DNA from: Pocillopora verrucosa
Lineage: Eukaryota > Cnidaria > Anthozoa > Scleractinia > Pocilloporidae
Direction: 5' to 3'
NCBI RefSeq assembly: GCF_036669915.1
Contig: NC_089314.1
Span: forward strand, 7,981,958-8,045,957
Length of the DNA stretch: 64,000 nucleotides
Below are positions 34,501-45,637 of this stretch, piece by piece. Every line of letters starts with the position of its first letter. The first letter of the stretch is position 1. Both the position numbers and the translations under genes were made by a program. Below the pieces are notes generated by a model. The model ran no database searches. It was given only the letters and a program-made list of their open reading frames with translations, and was not told the DNA's origin.

Positions 34501-36785
34501 TCCAATTCCACATAGAATCACAGGATTTCATTCCTTTTTTTATAGTCTCTGCTGATGATTTTCATGTTTTTGCCAGTTATTGACCCTTCAACTCTCATGG
34601 GTCACCAAGACAGAATTTCTCCTTACAATATCAATACTGAAGATATCATGCAGACAATTGATAATAATAAAGACAACTATCAATTAAGGGTATCATTAGT
34701 TGATCCAAGACCAAATTCTCCAAACTAACATTACAAGAATTGTATGGCAAACAAGCAAAGAGAATTAATAGGTAGATCTTGGGAGTAAAAGAGTTAAGAG
34801 TATTTATCCTTTTCCTGAACAGTCTGAAGTCACAGGAATCTCTAAAGCAGCAATTGAACCCACTGAAGTTGTTGTTCAATCTGGAGCACATTATGTCCAA
34901 TGACAGTATCATTGTAGCTGATGGAGGTGACTTTGTAGGCTCTGCTGCTTACATCCTGAGGTAAAACCAAATTTACCGTATTGTTTAGGAATGTTTGTGT
35001 CATTTTAATTCATGTACAAAGAAAATTTCTTTGTTTCATAGAGTTAACAACTGAGCATTTGGAAAAAGTAGTGGATTACTCGAGGAAAAACTCTCTCCCC
35101 AATGTTTCACTCATGAAATTGCTCCAAAGTTACTGTGTAATGAACATTTACATTTGATTTTTGAGGTGTGGATGGATGTGCACATTCTAAAATTTTTTCC
35201 AATGGTTTGAACTTAACTTCAACAACCCTACACTTGATATGGTGTATCATCAAACTTTTCTAATGGATCACAAGCAAAAGAAACCCTTTTTGAGACTCTA
35301 CAACTAGGGAATAGTCATTTTTTACAGTTATTTATAACAATAGGTTATTTCTGGCAAACAACTGAGTGTAAGTTTACCCATCCAGTGATCTCTCAAACAA
35401 CTGTGTACTTAAATGATCTGCAAGCTGTTCTTGTGACAGGTGATTTAGTGAAATGAAGAAAAGAGAAGCATCTCTCCTCCCTTTCAGTACTAAAGCTAGT
35501 GAAACAGTAACCTTGCTTCCTTATTTCAGGCCACGAGGTCCATTGACGTGGCTGGATCCAGGTGCGTTTGGGACTCTTGGGGTGGGTGGTGGCTTTGCCC
35601 TGGGGGCCAAGCTCTGCCGCCCAGATTCAGAGGTCTGGATTATTTATGGAGATGGTTCTCTGGGTTACAGTGTAGCAGAGTTTGATACTTTTACAAGGCA
35701 CAAGGTTTGTTTGTTTTGTTCTGTTCATTTGTTTCCACAGAATTTACCAGCAATGTGCTGATTTGAACCTGGTGAAACATGGTAAAGACAGGTCCAACAA
35801 ACTGGAGCTTTTATATGGCATAATGTCTTTGAGAAGTGCATGTTGTTTCTTTGACCTCTCCTGCTAACCATGACAAAATGCAGAGCATATCCCCTGTGAT
35901 TTGGTGTCCTTATCTGGGAAAATGAAGAAATCAAACCATTTGCAGACGTCTTTGCAAGAAATCACTGACAATCTCCTCAATTACTTAAAGCTTTCAATGA
36001 AAATCCAATTTTGGCCTTAACTGTCACTCATTGCACAGGCAGTCTAAATGTGGCTTACCAGGTAGAAGTGAATGCTCAAAAAACTACATCATCAGTCAGT
36101 AAAATAGTGAATTCTTATTAAGGGTCTTTTTTTACAATTAACCCTAGCTTGTGATAAATATTGTTCTCTTGTTAAATTCTCAGACTCCTGTCATTGCCCT
36201 GGTTGGTAATGATGCATGTTGGTCTCAGATTGCTCGGGAGCAAGTACCAATGTTTGGTTCAAGTATAGGATGTGACCTGGAGGTAAGAAAAAGCTTGAGT
36301 CCATAGTCAAAGTTAGCATTGGGATTTGTTGAGAACATGCCTCTAGTCACTACCATCTTATCTTAATCCATGACCACTAAGGAGTGACCAGCATCTACTG
36401 TAGTAAGTTTTGCCCTTTACTTGTACAACTGAGACAAACACCAGGGTCATGAGCATGGTGGAAATGATAATCAACTGAAGAAACTCTTTATTGTTAGGCA
36501 AATCCTTCTCGTCAGTACTTCAGGAAGCTTATTGAGAACAGTAGGAGAATATACATACTGTGAGGGTGTAATAATGTAATTCTTTTGATGTCTCAACAGT
36601 TCACAGACTATCACAAAGTAGCTGAGGGATATGGAGGAAAAGGGTTTCTTCTCAGTAATCCATCCACTGAAGAGATCGACAAAACACTCTCCCAAGCACA
36701 AGAAGTAGCCAGGGATGGCACTGCTGTACTGATTAATGCTCTGATCGGGAAAACTGACTTCAGAGAGGGATCCATTTCAGTATGA
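25565..36785 (+). CDS. ILVBL: Acetolactate synthase-like protein / 2-hydroxyacyl-CoA lyase 2, 19 coding exons
   Basis: This is a thiamine-diphosphate enzyme of the ER membrane that cleaves 2-hydroxy fatty acyl intermediates (family knowledge). Exons: 25565-25678, 27664-27717, 28444-28548, 28722-28800, 29069-29160, 29634-29710, 30091-30152, 30510-30583, 31360-31397, 31628-31728, 31835-31944, 32731-32854, 33272-33366, 33545-33584, 34008-34122, 34823-34960, 35530-35704, 36184-36282, 36600-36785. All phases close to 625 residues (human 632). A single membrane segment lies at about 7-27. The ThDP-activating Glu is in [13 protein letters not shown] (about Glu91). The Mg/ThDP motif runs from YGDGSLGYS (GDG about 513-515) to GNDACW (about 539-544). 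The end is [12 protein letters not shown]. No inactivating change is seen. The first intron is about 2 kb and repeat-rich. Confidence 0.95.
26539..27035. mobile_element. ~500-bp TIR element in ILVBL intron 1
   Basis: Long terminal inverted repeats (left tgtgaccctccatggg..., including gacactaacgcttttcc; right its inverse) are flanked by TA on both sides, as in Tc1/mariner-like elements. The interior is a degenerate tandem array of about 55-60 bp units built on 'ggtcaactgttt' and 'gagctaaccatttttatttt'. There is no ORF, so it is non-autonomous. Confidence 0.75.
29809..29880 (+). mobile_element. tRNA-like SINE head in ILVBL intron 6
   Basis: A 72-nt tRNA-like head begins GGCTTGTCAGCGTAGTTGG and ends with the B-box segment GGGTTCAAATCCCGTACAGACC. 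It is the same family as the minus-strand copies at 4.2-4.6 kb. The anticodon arm is not paired, so I do not call it a functional tRNA. Confidence 0.7.
30638..31135. repeat. Nested MITE complex in ILVBL intron 8
   Basis: The outer element begins gggtccagttgttgaagg at 30638 and ends cccttcaaacaactgaatcc at 31135, which are inverted copies of each other. Inside it sit a family 1 element (30710-30910) and a second related element (30939-31081) with its own ends ggcccaagttgtt / caacttggtcc. The interiors of outer and second element share 'gataatgctatcca'-type words. Confidence 0.7.
30710..30910. repeat. ~200-bp inverted-repeat MITE (family 1, copy c)
   Basis: Ends are TTAACCCTTTAACTCCC and GCAGTTAAAGGGTTAA. 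It holds the family words 'aattctccttactgtctgc' and 'gatattgtaaggagaaattc' and is inserted inside another MITE. Confidence 0.85.
32912..33123. repeat. ~210-bp inverted-repeat MITE (family 1, copy d)
   Basis: Same orientation and internal words as copy c ('tagtaattctccttacta', 'tattgtaaggagaaattctg'). It lies in the ILVBL intron between exons 12 and 13. Confidence 0.8.
34580..34797. repeat. ~218-bp inverted-repeat MITE (family 1, copy e)
   Basis: Opposite orientation to copies c and d ('gacagaatttctccttaca', 'caattgataataat' interior, end 'gggagtaaaagagttaa'). It lies in the ILVBL intron before exon 16 and ends only about 25 bp before the splice acceptor at 34822. Confidence 0.75.
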
Positions 36786-38473
36786 CATATTTCACTATGT
36801 CTTCTGGACAATTTTACATGAGAAGTAATTATATAATTAGACAAAAAAAATTAGATCTTTGTTGAGCTTTAGATTGTACTTTCTAGTGATTAAGGGGTTT
36901 TGGGAGAACAAGAGAAAAACGTATAAACCTCTTCATTAAGAGTTTCACCGACATCTCAATTAGATTATTAGACACATTAACAGACAGAAAATGTGGTCTA
37001 TTGCTTTCAAAAAATAGCTTTAGGTCTATCAGTCAAATAGACGATAGTTTTTTGAGCATTCAGAGCAGGCACAGTGTCTCAGCTAATTAACAATAACAGT
37101 TAAAGACAGAAGAAATATTCACAAATAGTCATTCTTGCATGTATTTAATTTAGTACTTAAATAATTAAGAATAACATTTTAATTAGTAGTCAAGAAAAAT
37201 ATTTTTCTGGACACTGAATTTAGTTTGGTTTCAAAAAGTGGTTGGTCAAGTTACTGAAACAGAAGTGACAGAATTTTCAGTTTTAATGAGACTGGTCTAC
37301 AATCACTGTTAAATTTTTTAGTTTAACAGATTGTATGTGTAATTTGTGTCATAAATTGTCCAGGCTAGGACTCAACTGATTGAGAAATAATCTAAAGCTA
37401 ACAATTTGAACTACCTTCAGCTCAGAAAAACAACAATGGAGTGAGAAATTCATTTTACTAACATTGTGTGCCTTTTTTAAATCCTATTTTACACTGCAAA
37501 ATGCTTCACCAGAGCACCCTCAGAAATTAGCATCAGTGTAATTCATGGTTCTGTGAAAAACCCCTTGTAGGTAATTTGGTTAAAGTCTGCTCATAAATAT
37601 ATAATTATTTCAAGTACATTTAATATCTAGTTAAAAAAAATTACAATAAAATCACTATTAGTAAGAGGGAAAAATTGCAAATCTGTGCATTTATCTTAAA
37701 GTAAGTTTGATTACAATATAGAATGAAAAACACTCATGTAATAGTACATTGTTCATGAACCATTTTTAACTCAAATTTACCTAGAGATGAAACTAAAGAT
37801 TTTTATCTTGAACCTCCAAGAAATAAGAATTGAAAGACAAAGAATATGAAAGGAAAACCTACAAGTGTTTAAAACCTCAACGTTCCCCATACATCACATG
37901 AAAAAACACTGAATGCAAATTACATTTGATTAAACTTTATACTTGGGTGATGCTGAGGGGGAGATCTGGCCCCACTGAGAAATATAAAAATATTGTGCTA
38001 CCCACAAAATTCCTAGGAGAAATGAAAGTAATTTTTTTAGTCTGCAATTCCCATGCATTGCTGCAGTGACATCTTTGACTCCCTAATAACTAGTATCACC
38101 TTTCCCTACTTGAAAAATGTGTATATTTTCATTTTGGTAATCAGCTTTCTGAAGTGAACTCTACATTTTCTCAGCTCAATCCAACCAGTCTAAATCTGGG
38201 ACAATCCTGAGTCTGTTACCACAAGTCCATAACTAATTGCAGTCAACAATGATGACTACATACTGCACATTATCGTCCTAGACAGTATTATTCATGAAAT
38301 TATGATTTCACATTTCCCTGATTCTGACAAAATTGCAATGAACTTGCTTATCAACCAGGGTTTTGAAGCTGTCTTGTAGTCCTCTGACAATCTATACCTT
38401 GCAAACATGGAATATTTAATCCACATTGCCCTACCAGACTATCTAGTGCAAGCAAAATTTAACTCCACCACTG
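36786..38473. other. Intergenic stretch between the convergent ILVBL and C1orf131-like genes
   Basis: No gene is recognised. The left part should hold the ILVBL 3' UTR and the right part the 3' UTR of the C1orf131-like gene. Bases 37835-38379 have a near-identical copy at 46601-47159, within a minisatellite. Confidence 0.5.
37835..38379. repeat. 545-bp segment duplicated at 46601-47159
   Basis: The two copies align from agacaaagaat to gctgtcttgtag with few substitutions. The copy at 46.6 kb has a short extra segment near 46722. This copy is next to, and probably within, the 3' UTR of the C1orf131-like gene, so it is the likelier source. Confidence 0.85.
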
Positions 38474-41400
38474 TTATCTCTTCTTCTTGGATGTAATTTT
38501 ATGCAGATCAGCTTTAGACAGGCGTTGGACACCAGCTTTGAACTTTCCAACTGAAGCCTGCAGGCCTTTGGAAGAATTATCCACCCACCAACCCATTGGA
38601 GCCCTAAGAAACAAGAAAAAAGAGAAGTCACATTACACCCCCTCACTAAATCACGGTACATGTAGATCAAAGATTGCTCACAAACCTTGTAGAAGCACTT
38701 GACTTTTTATCTGGTTTCTTTTTGAAAATACCCATAGCATGTTCCTAAACAAGGTGGAAAACATAATACTGGCAGTTAAAACTTTCAGTAACTTATGTAT
38801 CAGTACAGCTTACAGTTGTACTGTTACACAATGCCCTTGTCATAACAAGGACCTCCACACCGGGTTGTTTCAAATTTTCCAAAGTGACAATGCCTGTTGA
38901 TGTCCACAAATTGCTGATCCTTACATTATACAGGAAAAATATCACATTTAAACTTGGTGTCGATCTGACTCCCCAAGAGTTCTCTGTGGCCCAATGGTAA
39001 AGCATTGGTACACACCACTCCCAATTCTGGGGTATGTTTCCTCTTGGGGAAATGAATTTCCTTTTCCTCGTCCCACAATTGTAACAAGATGAATGACATC
39101 TTTCTATGTTGAACTTTACCATTAAATCATAGTTTTTATACTTGATTGTGACTGTCCGAACAAGTACATACCCTTTCCCTTTGTTCTTGCTCTCTCTCCT
39201 TTCTCCTCTTAATCTGACGCATCAACATTGGATATGGCATTTTCTGACCTTTTGGTGCCTATGGATGTTGTAAGCACTGATTTAACCCTTTACATCCTAA
39301 AATCAGTTTGAATATTCTCCATACTGTTCTTTATACATTTCCTAAGGTGCTGGCAAGGAGAATTTGTTTGCCAATCAAACATTTCCTTCCCTGGTGACCA
39401 TTTCCTTTATTCTCATGACCTTAAGGAGTGATTCAGGACTGATATTGTAGGGAGAAATTAGAGGATAGTCACTCTTGGGGTTTAAAGGGTTACGTGAATC
39501 GCATAACTATGCATGTATATACAATTCTTTTTTTTTTCACAGCAGGCTTACCCCAAAATGAGTGCTCCTTTATTAATATAGAATTAGAAATCTAATGAAC
39601 ACACTATAAATTATTGTAATCATTTAAGTCAATGGTAAGAATCAAATTACTAGATTTGAAGTACATCATAAGATGGATTTTCCACCTACCTTTCCACCAA
39701 GTGACTGAGCTTTCCAGTCTTCATATTTCTTTCTGTCTTTTCTACTGAGACCTGTCACACCTACAACAAATAATTTGTTAGGGAACACATTAAAAACAAG
39801 ACTAAAACCTACCCTGATGAAGATAACAAAAGAGCATGTTGAAGCCCTATTTCACCCACACAGCTTTGCTCACTAGCCCTTTTTACTTCTTGAATGACAC
39901 ACTGTTCTGGGTGGCCATTATTTCCCATCTGACAACTTTAAAAAAAAGCTACTCCTGTTTTGCATTCTGGCTGACAATGGGCCTCTGAATGCACTGCAAA
40001 AATACATACTTGATACCATTAATTATCAACAGGAGAAAATCCTAAGAAAGACCAGCATCTACTTTCTCCTTACCATATCACCCCAGAATCCCACATTAAG
40101 GTCACAAGAAACAGTAAAGTGATCACCAAGTAAAGAAGCTTTTAATTGCTAAACAAATTCGCCTTGTTAGCTTTGTACTACAATTTTTTCTAAGCATTAA
40201 AATAATGGTATAAATACAGTCAATTTGTTGATAAAGAAAAAAATGTCTCACCAAATTCTCTAACTTCCCTTGCAATAGACTTAAATTCAAACTCATCAAG
40301 GTCTTCCCTATATTTGAAAAATGCTACAATTAGAAACAATAATTTCCCTCAAAGTCCTTTCACAAAAACCTGTGATCTGACCAGTCTATCCTCAAAAGGC
40401 ACCTACCCTCTCATTTAAAAACCAACTTTAAAATCTATATTTACCTTGTTGACTTGCTTTTAATTTCTATCTGTTTTCTTTTCCCCTGTAAAGAAATTAG
40501 AACCTGGGCTTGCAAGAACTGGTATTATATTAATTAAAAAAACTTAATATAAAAAAGTAATTTTTAAAGATTTCAATGACAAATAATAGCCTTTAATTGT
40601 CAATCTTCTGTCAATACTATGTTATGGTAAAAGTGGTTAAGTTTAAAGGATAGCCACAACTTTTACATTCAAAAGTGTTTACTTCTAGGAACACCTTAGC
40701 TAGGAACTTTAGGTCAAAGAGTGAATTCAAATAAAATTTCTAACTTGACCAGCTGATGAGGGCAGAGAGGGAGTTTGTTGTTGAACCAGATTGCACCATT
40801 AAGGGGTGTATTTTATTATTAACAGTGTAGTGACTAATGAATTGATCCTCACAGACATGTACAGGGTAAAAATTACATTGTAGAAAATGAACCTGAAACA
40901 AATCCAAGCTTTCATAAGGCTTGCACCCATCCCTCCTAGAAAACAGATGAGCATTACCACTAAGAAGCCAAAAAGTTGTGAACTAAGTACATTAAAAATA
41001 TGGAGGAGCTACATGTATTAAAAAGAAACAGAAGAAACCAAGAAATAACTCAATTAGTGAAAAAAAAGTCCAGTGGAACTTTCTCTGCCACATTGTTCTA
41101 CAAGAACTTCATGATACTCTTGGAACATACTGGTGGTAAACTTTTCTTCTTTTTTAACTGCTTCCCTGGTTCAACGAACTCAATCACTTTTGGAAGAGGA
41201 CGATTGGCCTTCTTTTCAGTCCAGGAACCTTGCAAAAGAAAACAATATTCACAAATTTACACTTGGAGTTAAGAGGAATTCCCCCTCAATAAAATAGGAA
41301 TAAATGAAAGCATGGGAAATTGATTATAACTTTTTAATGGAACATAAACACTGGACCACACACAACATACATGTAGCAAAGTTGTATAATAAGTTTTATT

Positions 41401-41866
41401 AGGTATGGAAATTATGAAGATTGGAGCAAAAATAGCAAACTTTTACAGAGATTTCAAACCTGAAGAGGATTTGGCTGATTGTAATCAAATCAAAGTTTTG
41501 ATAATACAATTCTGTGCAACCTCACGTATTTTAAAAAAATAACCTCTTAAAAAACATATATTACACATATTTCCATTTTCTGAAGCTGAGATATTGTTAT
41601 ATATATATATATTTATACACACATAAGTATATAAGTTAAAGAATTAAAGAGGACATATCAATTCCCTGTGACTCTGAGTTTCGTGCCTAAGCGCTCGTCA
41701 GACAGAACTAAAGTATTCAAAAGTTCTGTCTGATGAGCGCTTAGGCGCGAAACTCAGAGTCACAGAGAATCGATGCATCCTCTTTAATTCTTTAACTTAT
41801 GTATACTTAGCTCTGCTACCACAGCATTGAGCACTTTATGCCAAGGTAGACTCTACCCTCACATTC

Positions 41867-41923
<57 letters not shown>

Positions 41924-43434
41924 TGTATACATGGAAAGACTGTGTTTTTATTTTTCCATTGTACAATGCTCGATATGTATAAGTAGAGTGAGATATATAC
42001 TGAGAGGGAAAAAACGAAGAGACTAAACTTTCATCCTTACAAGCCTATTTTGTGATTCCTGACCCATCAGGGGATTTTATTGTCAAGAATAACTGTAACC
42101 ATCATTTAATTTTTACTTTACAAATTTGCATAATAGGCATGGCAGTAAATTATTCTGCTTTGCTCAATTGTTACGCAGTAACGCTTTGTTTCTGTATTTT
42201 GTAGCATATAGTTATATAACACAATTGAACACTTTGTTTTTCCTCTATCTCAAGATATACATATTTATATACACACACACACATGTATTTCCATTTTCTG
42301 AGACTAGGATATTGTCATTTAAAGGCCAATTTCCCAATTAATTTCAAATTTGTAGAGTGTAATCCATAGAATGATTAAAAATAACTTTGTTTATACAACA
42401 CCTGAGAGCCCACCTACTGATGTGGAGATGCAAGACTTATTAAATTCCTGGGTATCATCTCCTTTCCTTTTCAGCAACTTCTTTTGGGTACATTTCTCAG
42501 GAATCTGTAATTATTGTAATAAATAAGTATTAACCCAAAGCTGCATTGTTATGATATTTTTTTCATTTAAATGGCACTGAGACTGATAAGTTGAATAACA
42601 AGCAATATTTGCTGTTTTGCAAGAAAGCAATACAAGTACAGGGTTGGACAGCTTTTTCCTGTTTGGCTCACATCAAATGCAACTGGCTCTATTTACACCA
42701 GCTTTTTAAGATTCACTGCGTTGTGGTGGCGGGAAAAAGAATAATATTTGCCCAATTTAGGCCAAACTACTAGTCATAAACAAAGGAAATTTCAGCTCAT
42801 TAATTGACAATTACAAAATTGACATCTTTCAAGTTTGATTCTCTCTGTTATCTAAGCTTGAGTTTTCATGTCCCAAATTTACCTAATAAGCAGCCACTAA
42901 CATTGATAACCAAGATGGCTTGCCATCCTCAGATTCCATGCAACACCAAAAATAATATAAAAACCCTTTCAAAAATAAATCCAAGCTTGTAGTATTGAGA
43001 TTGTGGAATCACACCAGCCCAGTTCACCAAGATATACAAAGAGGCCCTTAATTCTTTAATTCTTAGAAGTGAGTAACATGTTGCTTCTCCCTATAATATC
43101 CAATCTAAACATTATCCACCAAACAGGTGATGACAATACTCAAACTTATCAAGTAGAAGTGTTTATCTTTAACTAACACCAAATTCTCATAACTAGCTCA
43201 CAAGGATATATGTAGCAGCTAGATGGGAGAATTAACAATCAGATATTGGGATTTAAAGTGTGAAAATATCTAAATATAATATGTTGCATGTACAAGTCAC
43301 AGAGTGTTTTAAGATGAAATTAATCACTCCATTGCCTGCCTCAAACTGACCTCAACAATGTTGTGAACATGATTCAGGATTGTTGCTTAACCACTAAGTA
43401 AGTATAAAGCTTTTATTAAACCAACCTGTTCCAT
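38474..43434 (-). CDS. C1orf131-like nucleolar protein (SSU processome component)
   Basis: This family is found in the human small-subunit processome, so a nucleolar role in 18S rRNA maturation is expected. Coding exons, 5' to 3': 43434-43426, 42504-42414, 41228-41131, 40485-40445, 40307-40252, 39760-39690, 39258-39172, 38744-38686, 38603-38474. All junctions are GT-AG and phases close to 213 residues (human about 293). The protein is very lysine-rich. The diagnostic segment is FEFKSIAREVREFGVTG (about 86-102), like the human FNKARLEVHRFGITG, followed by MRQIKRRKEREQEQRER, KKKPDKKSSA and a C-terminal VGKFKAGVQRLSKADLHKI, like human GRFKNGTLILSPVDIKKI. The first coding exon holds only MEQ, a tiny start exon. 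A non-coding leader exon is likely upstream. Identity is by motif; the N-terminal half diverges. Confidence 0.82.
39282..39491. repeat. ~210-bp inverted-repeat element (related to family 1, copy f)
   Basis: Ends read TTAACCCTTTACATCC and GGGGTTTAAAGGGTTA. Internal words differ from other copies apart from 'gatattgtagggagaaatta', so it is a diverged subfamily. It lies in a C1orf131-like intron. Confidence 0.7.
41664..41707 (-). ncRNA. Type I hammerhead self-cleaving ribozyme (minus strand)
   Basis: The mirror copy reads, 5' to 3' on the minus strand: stem I UUCUGU (41707-41702), CUGACGA (41701-41695), stem II GCGC-UUAG-GCAC with one C-A mismatch (41694-41683), GAAA (41682-41679), stem III ACU/AGU, GUC ending at 41670, and ACAGGG (41669-41664) closing stem I with two G-U pairs. 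CUGACGA satisfies the CUGANGA consensus. The stem II mismatch suggests weaker activity than the other copy. This strand is the sense strand of the surrounding C1orf131-like intron. Confidence 0.8.
41724..41767 (+). ncRNA. Type I hammerhead self-cleaving ribozyme (plus strand)
   Basis: All core parts are in order. Stem I 5' strand UUCUGU (41724-41729), conserved CUGAUGA (41730-41736), stem II GCGC with loop UUAG and GCGC (41737-41748), conserved GAAA (41749-41752), stem III ACU/AGU closed by a 3-nt loop (41752-41760), and the cleavage triplet GUC ending at 41761. Then stem I 3' strand ACAGAG (41762-41767) pairs with UUCUGU. Predicted cleavage is after C41761. The short stem III resembles hammerheads known from Penelope-like elements and metazoan retrozymes. 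Confidence 0.88.
41869..41921. repeat. (AT)n microsatellite
   Basis: About 26 uninterrupted AT units. A shorter AT run lies on the other side of the hammerhead palindrome (about 41598-41613). Confidence 0.95.
43045..43262. repeat. ~215-bp inverted-repeat element (family 2, copy h)
   Basis: It shares 'acatgttgcttctccctata' type words and 'tgtagcagctagatggga' with the copy at 20.2 kb. The ends are worn (ctttaattctta / gggatttaaagtg). It lies in a C1orf131-like intron near the first coding exon. Confidence 0.65.
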
Positions 43435-45249
43435 AATCGAGATATGTCCTACTTCCTCAAGCTTCTAATCTTGATCTTTGCCAGGCATTCAATTACCTGA
43501 TAACAAAACAATATATTAATTACTAGCAAAAGAACTTACTTTCAATTAATCAATTATATCTACTTTACTGCTGACAGCACCCATGCACAAGATGGGCTTG
43601 GGATTGTGTACTTTGATTTCATTTGAGAAAAGATTTTGTGGAATAGACTTAAAAAGTTTGCGATTGCGAGTCAAAAAAGCACCAAAAAAGACAGTCAAAA
43701 CAAAGAAAACATAAACCTATTTTGTAGGATTATTGTACTACAAACACAGTTGGCTATCTTTCCCAGCACTCAAAAAAAAAAAGCCACTCTTAATTCTTAT
43801 TAAAGTGAAATCATATTGCTTTATAATTAATCTGCTATTGACCAAGCTTGTTCAGTCAAAATGACTCAATTTTAGCCTTGTTCTTCTTGTGCATTTTGAT
43901 GAACTTCAACTTTGCCTTGATCCAGAAGAGCGAAACCTTTTTCTATAGAAGAAATCCTTTATTGACTGAGCTTGTTCAGTCATCATGGCTGAATAAAGCA
44001 TCTTTCCTTTTTGCATTTCTATGGACCTACAATCAGCATCAACAGTAGCTGACACATATTTGAAGAGTTCTGTTAATGTGTAAAATAATACTCCTGTTTC
44101 TACAACACTCTAAATCATTGACAAGTCCCTCTACCCTATTCAATGTTGCCTGTATGTAGCTGTATGAAGTAAATGAAATCATGATATAAAATTGTTTAGG
44201 GGGAAAGGGGTAAATAGGTTAACTTAAAAAGGGCAAAGGAGATAAAATTGAAGTAATAGGGGGTTGCAAAGGTCACTGTGGCAATGATTTTGTTGCAAAT
44301 TGTAGAACTCAATATTCAGCCATCTTGACCTCTTGCTTGGTCATTGACATGTGCTGATCATGCAATTACTCACTCTAGCAACGATCTAATGGTTAATTTT
44401 ATGTTTATTTACTTTTCAAGTGTTCATGAAGCATCATCATGTGCATGTAATAGGTAAGTTTGCTGTCCTTTTTTTGTCAGAAGTTCTGACTTTTTTTCCA
44501 TGGCTTCTGTGCAATTCTCTGATCTATTAATAACCTTTGGCACAAGTGGGACCAATATGTTACCAGCATTTTTTATGTTGTGAAGGTTTCTTTTGTTTGA
44601 TTAGACATACGTCCTGGTAAAAGTAATGTAAAATGGTATATGTACCAATTCATCAACAATCAAGGAGAAAATCAGGCTTAATGCTTACAGAGCGAACGTC
44701 CACCATTTACCTTCGAGAGCGCTGGGACAGAAATGTCTTTTATCCGTGCTTATCATCGTTACTTGAGTATATTGTTAAATCGACAACTGTTTGTTGCACA
44801 CTTTTTAATCTCAAATTACACAATTGTTTGCCTTGAAGGATACAAATTCGTTGTATAATCGTTATTTTAGTAAGCGGTCATGTCTTAGCTTGATCGACTC
44901 TTTGTCTCATCTTTGTCGAATTAGGTTCAGCTTCGATTATTAATCTTCTTCAGGCGCCGTTAACCGTCACTCTGGTTTACGGGATTTAACAACTCTTAAA
45001 ATAGTCCCAACACCTCTTTAGTGACACGGCTTTAGTGACGACTCGCTTTGAATTGTTTTTAGTCGCTGAAAGCGTTACAATCACTGGGTTACCACGCTGA
45101 ACTTGCAAGCTAGAAAGACACACCAAAAAGCGTGGCTTGTGGTTTGATAATTTTAGTTTAACGACGAGATTTTCATAATCATGCATCGCAAAGAAGGGAT
45201 GGATATAATACTTCGTTTAAATCCAAGACGTTCTGTTCGTAATTACCTT

Positions 45250-45325
45250 ACCTCAAAATCCTGTAAACCGACAAAACAACTTTACTGCAGCCATATTGAA
45301 CGGGAAGTGAGGAATCTGGCGCCAA
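45250..45325 (-). promoter_or_regulatory. Possible non-coding leader exon and upstream ORF of the C1orf131-like gene
   Basis: On the minus strand an ATG opens MAAVKLFCRFTGF followed by a stop, and a good donor (GAG/GTAAGG) follows at once. A matching acceptor, TTATCAG, lies at about 43497, just before the exon holding the real start. A second short ORF (MPGKDQD) also precedes the start. These would make a spliced leader with two small upstream ORFs; the join is inferred. Confidence 0.45.
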
Positions 45326-45637
45326 CTTCGTTTCCACTTCCCACGCGGTTGGATTACCGTTCGTCCGTTCATGTTTCCTCCTAATCTGTGGTTAATGGTC
45401 TCCTGCCATTGATAACATCTTAACAGTTTCGAAATTATTCTATTCACTGTTGTTACTATTTCATCATAGTACATTGCATGCCAAACAAACTGATAATATG
45501 TCTGCATTTCTAACATTTAGGGATTTAGACGGCCAGGCGCTGTTACCTCACTTACCTGGAGTATCCCGCCTCCATGTAAACAGGCCCTAAATATAGTACC
45601 TTATAGATTGCCTAAAGGGATTACCTACTCCTAAGAA

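Larger units (their letters stand above)
41622..41809. repeat. ~190-bp near-palindrome carrying two hammerhead ribozymes
   Basis: The left arm starts near acataagtatataagttaaag and the right arm ends with its near-exact inverse. The inner arms (41664-41707 and 41724-41767) are separated by 16 bases. AT-rich simple sequence flanks both sides. It lies in a C1orf131-like intron between the coding exons at 42414 and 41228. Each arm encodes a hammerhead, listed separately. Confidence 0.9.

Noticed and set aside
38940-39070. Possible further SINE ('ctgtggcccaatggtaaagc')
   Set aside because: Only an A-box-like piece is present; no B box and no flanking duplication.
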